Positions 15,783-19,703 of a stretch of DNA of 19,703 bases are shown here, one piece after another (position 1 is the stretch's first letter; every line of letters starts with the position of its first letter). This DNA comes from JBFMCU01 sp964428225 (GTDB lineage: Bacteria > Planctomycetota > UBA1135 > GCA-002686595): assembly GCA_964428225.1 (NCBI GenBank), contig CAYRXS010000117.1, positions 1 to 19,703 of the forward strand, written 5' to 3'. The translations under genes and the position numbers were made by a program. The notes below the pieces were generated by a model that saw only the letters and a list, made by a program, of their open reading frames with translations, searched no databases and was not told where the DNA came from.

Positions 15783-16616
15783 TCACTCCGTATCGTTCTC
15801 TTCGGGTTTCGGTGCGGGCTCCGCGGACGCCTTCTCCGCGGCCTCTCGAGCGGCCGCCTCCTGGCGTGCCTCCTCGGCGAGCTTGTTCCGGCGTCCGGTG
15901 ATCCACCAGAAGCCGGTCATCAAACCGGCCATGCCCACGACGAGCGGCGGCACCTTGGAGAGCGCGGCCCACGTGAGCTCCGGGAGCGGCTGCTCCTCCA
16001 GCCCCGGCTTGGCGGCCAGGAAACCGAGCGGGATGTCCGAGATGTACAGCACCGACGTCCCCCCAACCTCGGTCTCGCCGACGACCTCGTGCACGTACTT
16101 GTCCGGCGCGGCCTCGATCCGTCGGTGCGCCTCGGCGATGAGCTCCTCGCGCGTTCCGAAGATCGTCGCCTCGTGCGGGCAAGCCTCGACACAGCCCGGA
16201 AGCTTCCCCTCCTCGAGCCGGTCGTAGCACATGGTGCACTTCCGGACGTACGGCACGGCCTTCTCCCAGTCGTACCGGGGAATCTCGAAGGGGCAGGCGG
16301 CCATGCAGTACCGGCAGCCTATGCACCGGTCCGAGTCGTAGGTCACCGGACCCTCCTTCGTCTTCTGCAGGGCCCCGACCAGGCACGCCGAGGCGCACGC
16401 CGGCTCGAGGCAGTGACGACAGAGCTGGCGGATGGACCGATCGCCCTTGCGGTGCAGGATCGTCGTGAAGCGGGTCGACGACAGGTCGTTGACGTTGAGC
16501 TTCCACCGGCGCGGTACGTCCGGGCCGAGCTCGTTGACCTCCTTGCACGACTTGACGCATTCCTCGCAGCCCGTGCAGAGGGTGGTGTCCGTCAGGATGG
16601 CCATTTGGGGGCTCAT
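15783..16616 (-). CDS. HybA/HmcB/DsrO-like four-cluster ferredoxin subunit with C-terminal membrane anchor
   Basis: A 277-residue electron-transfer subunit. Sixteen cysteines in four groups fit four [4Fe-4S] clusters: Cys14-17-20-24, Cys66-69-74-78, Cys98-101-104-108 and Cys127-130-142-146 (CTMCYDRLEEGKLPGCVEAC). The GGTSVLYISDIP stretch after the ferredoxin fold is typical of the HybA/FdnH group. A single hydrophobic helix (about 218-239) and a charged Ala/Glu-rich tail follow. It partners NrfD-type membrane proteins, here encoded immediately downstream. Most such subunits carry a twin-arginine signal or ride with a Tat partner. This one has neither a visible RR motif nor a signal peptide, so its side of the membrane is uncertain. 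The start ATG at 16616 overlaps the preceding stop as ATGA; Met5 is an alternative. Confidence 0.88.
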   Translation of the reverse strand: MSPQMAILTDTTLCTGCEECVKSCKEVNELGPDVPRRWKLNVNDLSSTRFTTILHRKGDRSIRQLCRHCLEPACASACLVGALQKTKEGPVTYDSDRCIGCRYCMAACPFEIPRYDWEKAVPYVRKCTMCYDRLEEGKLPGCVEACPHEATIFGTREELIAEAHRRIEAAPDKYVHEVVGETEVGGTSVLYISDIPLGFLAAKPGLEEQPLPELTWAALSKVPPLVVGMAGLMTGFWWITGRRNKLAEEARQEAAAREAAEKASAEPAPKPEENDTE

Positions 16617-17314
16617 ACCGGTTCTCCTTCCTTGCCGAGGGCCGCTCCCACGTCGCTACCGGAGGTGGACGGCCACTTCCACCCGACCTCCGAGACGAGC
16701 TGAACGCTCGGGAGCATCGCGGCGTGGCTGAGCTTGGTGATGGGGATCAGAATGAGGACGAGGTTGCCGCTCATCACGTGAAGGAACAGAGCGGTCTCGA
16801 AGGCGAACGGGCTCAGGCCGGGGTGCATCGCGAAGAACCCAGTCACGAACGGCAGGGCCACGACGAGGGGCAGCATGTAGTCCTGGAGCCGCGAGAGCTT
16901 CCGCGTGGCCCGAGCGGAGAGGCGCTGGATCACGATGGCCACGGCCGTGACGACGGCGACGATCGTGAGGACGTCCGCGAGGAGGTTCGGCACGGCCGGC
17001 CACGAGACGCCGAGCCCGCGCGCCCAGAGGGCGATGTGGCCGGCGAGGAAGAGGGGCACGATCAGGATGGCGACGTGGAACAGGATCGAGGTCGCGCTGA
17101 ACAGCACCTCGTTGCGGATCTTGTCCACCGGTACGAGCCACCTCACGGTGGCCTTGACCACCTGGCGGTAGGGAATCGTCTTGTCGCCCGCGCGGCGCAG
17201 CGTCCGGACGATCTCCCACGCCATGAGCAGCACGTGCCGCAGCAATCCGAGCACGAGGAACGTGATCGCGAACACGAAGACCGGTCCGCGGGCCCAATCC
17301 AGCAGAGCTTCCAT
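16613..17314 (-). CDS. NarI/DsrM/HmcE-like membrane cytochrome b subunit
   Basis: A 233-residue integral membrane protein with about five hydrophobic helices (near 11-33, 73-98, 108-131, 145-162 and 172-192). Histidines sit in or at helices: His27, His80, His93, His164, His179 and His197. They are candidate heme b ligands, as in the NarI-like subunits of DsrMK and Hmc complexes (LFHVAILIVPLFLAGH, FLHVMSGNLVLILIPITKLSH). It would exchange electrons between quinone and the cytoplasmic CCG iron-sulfur protein encoded just upstream. Its size is close to that I recall for HmcE. The ATG abuts the upstream stop codon exactly (TAG then ATG), and its own stop overlaps the next start, so it is fully embedded in the operon. 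Confidence 0.87.
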   Translation of the reverse strand: MEALLDWARGPVFVFAITFLVLGLLRHVLLMAWEIVRTLRRAGDKTIPYRQVVKATVRWLVPVDKIRNEVLFSATSILFHVAILIVPLFLAGHIALWARGLGVSWPAVPNLLADVLTIVAVVTAVAIVIQRLSARATRKLSRLQDYMLPLVVALPFVTGFFAMHPGLSPFAFETALFLHVMSGNLVLILIPITKLSHAAMLPSVQLVSEVGWKWPSTSGSDVGAALGKEGEPV

Positions 17315-18700
17315 CTACTCTTCCTCCTCGGGCTTCCCGTTCCCGGAGGGGTGCGTCTCGCGGTACGGGCCGAAGTCGATGACCTTGAGCAGGAGGTCGT
17401 GCAGACCCATGACCTCGACCTCGTCGAGATCGTTGTCCTCGCAGACCTCCTTGAGCTGCTTCTTGCAGTTCGCGCAGGGGGCGATCAGGTACTTCGCGCC
17501 GGTCTCCCGGATCTGATCCGCCTTCCGTTTCCCCATCGGGCCGGTGCGAAACTCGCGGATCTCGTCGATGGAGACCGTTCCTCCCCCGCCGCCGCAGCAG
17601 TAGTTCTCGGTGCGGTTGGGGGTCATCTCCACGAAGTCCTTGCAGATCGCCTTCAGGAGCTCGCGGGGCTCCTCGGTGATCTTGCCCGCGCGCGCGATGT
17701 TGCACGGGTCGTGGTAGGTGACCCTCTCCTCGATCAGCTCCTTCTTGAGGGGGATCTTCCCCTTCTGGAACTGGTCGAACGTGTACTGGAGGAAATTCAC
17801 GACCTCCGGCGGCCTCGGCCCGCAGAAGGTGGGCACGAACCAGGCGCTGCGCGTGGCGTGCCCGCACTCGCCGATGAGGATCTTCCTGCCCTTCAGGCGC
17901 CGGAGCTCGGCTACCTCGTTCTTGACGATCCGCTCCATCATGCGGTCGCTGTAGAACAGGCCGTAGTTGATCCCGTCGTAGTTGCCGGTGCCGATCGTCC
18001 ACGAGCCCCCGGTCACCGCCATGACCGCGGCGTTGCCCATCAGCGTGTCCGGCTCGAGCAGGTAGTCGGACACCGCGGGGAAGAACACGTACTCGGCTCC
18101 CTCGACGTCGATCGGGAACTTCACATCGACGTCGAAGAGATCCTCGAACTCCTCCTCGAGGAACTCGCACGTGTCCTTGAGCGCGGGCACGGGGATCGCC
18201 GAGGTGTTGCCGATCCCCGCCAGCTGCTCGCGGACCGACACCACGAGCGCCTTGGGGATGACGTCGACCTCGGCGAGCAGCCAGCGCGCGAGGTGGGTCA
18301 TGAGACCGTGGTCGATCCCCATGGGGCAGGTCGACTTGCACCGCCGGCACGCCGTGCAGCGGTAGAACTCCTCGGCCATCCGATCGATGTACTCGTCGGT
18401 CAGGGTGAAGCCGTCGCCGAACCGGGCCTTCACGATGCCCGTGCGCGTGAAGTAGCGCCGGTACACGCGCAGGAGAAGCTCCGAGCGGTTGCACGGAATG
18501 TCCCGCTCGTCCTCCGTCGTCTGGTAGAGCTGGCACGCGGCCGCGCAACGGCTGCACTTCGTGCTGAGCCGGGAGTAGACGTCGAGGGGGAGGCCGTAGC
18601 TGGAATGCTCCAGAACCGCCGCGAAGGCCTCCAGGAACCCCCGGGGTCGATGGCTCGCGTTCCGGGTCTTGGCCTCGACGTGATAGCTGTATTCTCTCAT
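17315..18700 (-). CDS. HdrD/DsrK/HmcF-like CCG-domain iron-sulfur protein
   Basis: A 461-residue cytoplasmic redox protein. Two N-terminal [4Fe-4S] motifs are visible: Cys49-52-56 plus Cys70 (CSRCAAACQLYQ ... IPC), and Cys115-118-121-125 (CTACRRCKSTCPMGID). The C-terminal half has a complete CCG cysteine set, Cys333, Cys368/Cys369 (YCCGGGGG) and Cys409/Cys412 (CANC), as in HdrD and DsrK, where it holds a special [4Fe-4S] site for disulfide/thiol chemistry. An earlier half-site (GECGH at Cys279, Cys293) looks degenerate. The length agrees with HmcF as I recall it. It is the presumed cytoplasmic end of the complex, facing a disulfide or thiol partner such as a DsrC-like protein, but no dsrC is in this window. 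The ATG at 18700 lies 21 nt after the NifX-like gene. Confidence 0.9.
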   Translation of the reverse strand: MREYSYHVEAKTRNASHRPRGFLEAFAAVLEHSSYGLPLDVYSRLSTKCSRCAAACQLYQTTEDERDIPCNRSELLLRVYRRYFTRTGIVKARFGDGFTLTDEYIDRMAEEFYRCTACRRCKSTCPMGIDHGLMTHLARWLLAEVDVIPKALVVSVREQLAGIGNTSAIPVPALKDTCEFLEEEFEDLFDVDVKFPIDVEGAEYVFFPAVSDYLLEPDTLMGNAAVMAVTGGSWTIGTGNYDGINYGLFYSDRMMERIVKNEVAELRRLKGRKILIGECGHATRSAWFVPTFCGPRPPEVVNFLQYTFDQFQKGKIPLKKELIEERVTYHDPCNIARAGKITEEPRELLKAICKDFVEMTPNRTENYCCGGGGGTVSIDEIREFRTGPMGKRKADQIRETGAKYLIAPCANCKKQLKEVCEDNDLDEVEVMGLHDLLLKVIDFGPYRETHPSGNGKPEEEE

Positions 18701-18721
18701 GGCTCTCGTGGTGAACCGCCT

Positions 18722-19096
18722 TTACCTCTGCGGGCCCGTCTCACTCCGCTTCGGGGTGGAGTGCCGGCCCGAGCCGCCGCGAAGCTCGCCGCGCAGGAAC
18801 GAGCCGAGGAGGTCCTCCACCTGCCCCGACACCCAGGAGACGACCCGGATTCCGTTCGCGCGGATGATGTCCTCGAACCGGTCCTGCACTCCTCCGCAGA
18901 TGAGCGTGTCGACCTCCTGGTCCCGCAGGAGCCGGACGCGATCGAGCTCGCGCCGGCTCTGCAGGACGAAGTCCGCCTGCTCCACCACCCGGCCGTCCGT
19001 CACGAGGAAGATCGCGACCGTGGCCGAGTACTCGAAGCACGGGGCGACCGACTCGCCGAAGCGCGGAATGGCAATCTTGTGCTGGACCGATCCCAT
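18722..19096 (-). CDS. NifX/NafY-type small protein (dinitrogenase iron-molybdenum cofactor family)
   Basis: A 124-residue protein, first gene of the operon. The start ATG at 19096 is supported by GGAGGA at 19104-19109, 7 nt upstream. An upstream extension is open but looks like non-coding leader. The body has the family pattern: KIAIPRFGESVAPCFEYSATVAIF, VDTLICGGVQDRFEDIIRANGIRVV, then a basic, Gly/Ser-rich tail (about 105-124). Relatives bind FeMo-cofactor precursors or, in the orange protein of Desulfovibrio, a Mo-Cu cluster. Many members outside nif clusters have no known function. Cys20 and Cys67 are the only cysteines. No nif genes are visible, so a nitrogenase role is unlikely. Its link with a sigma-54 regulator recalls the orp loci of sulfate reducers (inference). 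Confidence 0.8.
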   Translation of the reverse strand: MGSVQHKIAIPRFGESVAPCFEYSATVAIFLVTDGRVVEQADFVLQSRRELDRVRLLRDQEVDTLICGGVQDRFEDIIRANGIRVVSWVSGQVEDLLGSFLRGELRGGSGRHSTPKRSETGPQR

Positions 19097-19189
19097 GGGC
19101 CGGTCCTCCGGGCAAAGGGCGCTCCCGCGGGCTCGTGAAACGTTTCCCGCCGACGCAACCGGGCCGTGGTGGCGCACTTGCGCTCTCCA

Positions 19190-19206
19190 ACCCCCAGGGA
19201 GGGGGT
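19190..19206 (-). terminator. Possible weak terminator after the sigma-54 regulator
   Basis: On the minus strand, ACCCCC and GGGGGT pair around a 5-nt loop and are followed by TTGG, about 77 nt after the regulator stop. A second small GGGG/CCCC hairpin (19210-19224) is next to it. The stem is short, so read-through into the operon is possible. Confidence 0.3.
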
Positions 19207-19248
19207 CGAGGGGTTCGTCACCCCGCCGCAACGGTGAAACGTTCCATA

Positions 19249-19269
19249 GTTGCGAACACGAAACGCAAC
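19249..19269. repeat. Inverted repeat GTTGCG-N9-CGCAAC
   Basis: Two perfect 6-bp arms (19249-19254 and 19264-19269) with a 9-bp spacer, one-and-a-half helical turns between arm centres. Further GCAAC copies occur at 19155-19159 and 19228-19232. It could be a dimer-binding operator or upstream activator site for the neighbouring regulator. Confidence 0.45.
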
Positions 19270-19282
19270 GTATCGAAACGTT

Positions 19283-19703
19283 TTATCGGCGGTAATCGTC
19301 GGAGGAGATCGCGTACCTCTTCATCTTCCGCCACAGGGTGGTCCGGCTGATCCCGAGCTCGCGCGCCGTGTTCGCCAGGTGTCCGTCCTTCTGGGCGAGC
19401 GTGGCCCGGATCGTGTCCGCCTCGGCCGACTTCAAGCGGGAGACGGCCGGACGTTGGGGGGCCGTTCCCCCGGCGGGCCGGAAGTCCTCCGGGAGGTGGT
19501 GGACGTCGATCAGCCCCTCGTGGCAGAGGACGAAGCTGTACTCGATCAGGTTCTCGAGCTCCCGCACGTTGCCGGGGAACTCGTGGCGCATGAGGATCTC
19601 CATGACCGCGGGCGAGATACCGCCGATCTTGCGGTCCCGCTTCGCGTTGAACTTCCGGACGAAGTGCTCGACGAGCAGCGGGATGTCCTCGCGACGGTCC
19701 CGA
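19283..19703 (-). CDS. Sigma-54-dependent (NtrC-type) transcriptional regulator, C-terminal part
   Basis: Only the last 139 residues are in the window, because the frame stays open to the right edge. Visible are the end of the AAA+ sigma-54 interaction domain (RDRREDIPLLVEHFVRKF, HEFPGNVRELENLIEYSFVLC) and a Fis-type helix-turn-helix at the C-terminus (IRATLAQKDGHLANTARELGISRTTLWRKMKRY). Such proteins hydrolyse ATP to open promoters bound by sigma-54 RNA polymerase. The N-terminal sensing domain is not visible, so the signal is unknown. It lies directly upstream of the redox operon in the same direction and is the obvious candidate regulator of it. It could be the output partner for the operon's kinase if its missing N-terminus is a receiver (inference). 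Confidence 0.9.
   Translation of the reverse strand, partial: RDRREDIPLLVEHFVRKFNAKRDRKIGGISPAVMEILMRHEFPGNVRELENLIEYSFVLCHEGLIDVHHLPEDFRPAGGTAPQRPAVSRLKSAEADTIRATLAQKDGHLANTARELGISRTTLWRKMKRYAISSDDYRR

Larger units (their letters stand above)
19137..19284. promoter_or_regulatory. Cluster of GAAACGTT elements upstream of the redox operon
   Basis: The 186-bp gap between the sigma-54 regulator and the NifX-like gene holds a perfect 10-bp palindrome GAAACGTTTC at 19137-19146. Close copies are GAAACGTTCC at 19236-19245 and GAAACGTTTT at 19275-19284, the last overlapping the stop codon of the regulator. A GAAACG half-site lies at 19260-19265. The core resembles LacI/GalR-type operators (AAACGTTT), but sites for the adjacent sigma-54 activator are equally possible. 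They lie about 40-190 bp before the operon's first start codon. Confidence 0.5.

Noticed and set aside
11599..18700. A full sulfite-reduction (dsr) locus
   Set aside because: DsrK-, DsrM-, DsrO- and DsrP-like subunits are present, but no dsrAB or dsrC is visible and subunit sizes fit Hmc-type complexes at least as well.
19114..19129. Possible sigma-54 promoter on the minus strand (GG-N10-GC, ending TTTGC) before the NifX-like gene
   Set aside because: Spacing fits, but transcription would begin at or after the Shine-Dalgarno sequence of the gene, leaving no usable leader.
19167..19181. Sigma-54-like -24/-12 promoter (TGG-N9-TTGC with correct spacing) on the plus strand
   Set aside because: It points away from the redox operon into the 3' end of the oppositely oriented regulator, and the CACG part of the consensus is missing; likely chance.
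19097..19231. Longer N-terminus for the NifX-like protein
   Set aside because: The extra 45 residues have no family similarity and a good Shine-Dalgarno sequence marks the ATG at 19096.
1..19703. CRISPR arrays, tRNA/rRNA genes, insertion sequences or phage genes
   Set aside because: Looked for regular direct repeats, tRNA-like cloverleaf sequences and transposase or integrase motifs; none seen.

Overview
The window is high-GC bacterial DNA (roughly two-thirds G+C by eye), densely coding, with Gram-negative features: an outer-membrane beta-barrel protein, several Sec-exported proteins, periplasmic multiheme cytochromes c and a quinone-linked membrane redox complex. The secreted peptidases end in a C-terminal domain with an IPNDP...G...QG signature. 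From memory I associate this with Planctomycetota of the UBA1135/Saltatorellus type and some relatives. The pairing of ThuA with DUF1080 and the cytochrome with a PA14-like domain fit that too. I treat the phylum as a low-to-moderate confidence guess.

Left half, plus strand (1-11591). First comes the 3' part of a secreted M28-family aminopeptidase, then a DUF481 outer-membrane protein and an MscS mechanosensitive channel. Next are two tandem paralogous secreted serine proteases of the lysyl-endopeptidase type. They share a pro-region and catalytic core but carry different C-terminal modules. Then follows a tightly spaced pair: a five-heme exported cytochrome c and a ThuA-DUF1080 protein (sugar/3-keto-glycoside type). 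Four strong GC-rich hairpins without U-tracts separate the units and probably end transcripts.

Right half, minus strand (19703-11599, convergent with the left half). A truncated sigma-54 enhancer-binding regulator is followed by a 186-bp regulatory gap holding repeated GAAACGTT elements and an inverted repeat. Then comes one compact operon, in transcription order: a NifX/NafY-like small protein, an HdrD/DsrK/HmcF-like CCG iron-sulfur protein, a NarI/DsrM/HmcE-like cytochrome b, a HybA/HmcB-like four-cluster ferredoxin, an NrfD quinone-interacting membrane protein fused to a six-heme cytochrome c, a PAS histidine kinase, and two output-less response regulators. Most junctions overlap or abut.

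How the genes work together (inference). The right operon encodes a transmembrane electron conduit of the Hmc/DsrMKJOP/Tmc superfamily. It would link a periplasmic cytochrome pool and the quinone pool to a cytoplasmic HdrD-type iron-sulfur protein. Its own cytoplasmic kinase and two receiver proteins are co-transcribed with it, which suggests redox-coupled signalling. No dsrAB, hydrogenase or methyl-viologen-type partner is visible. The fused NrfD-cytochrome subunit and the co-operonic phosphorelay are the most unusual parts of the window.
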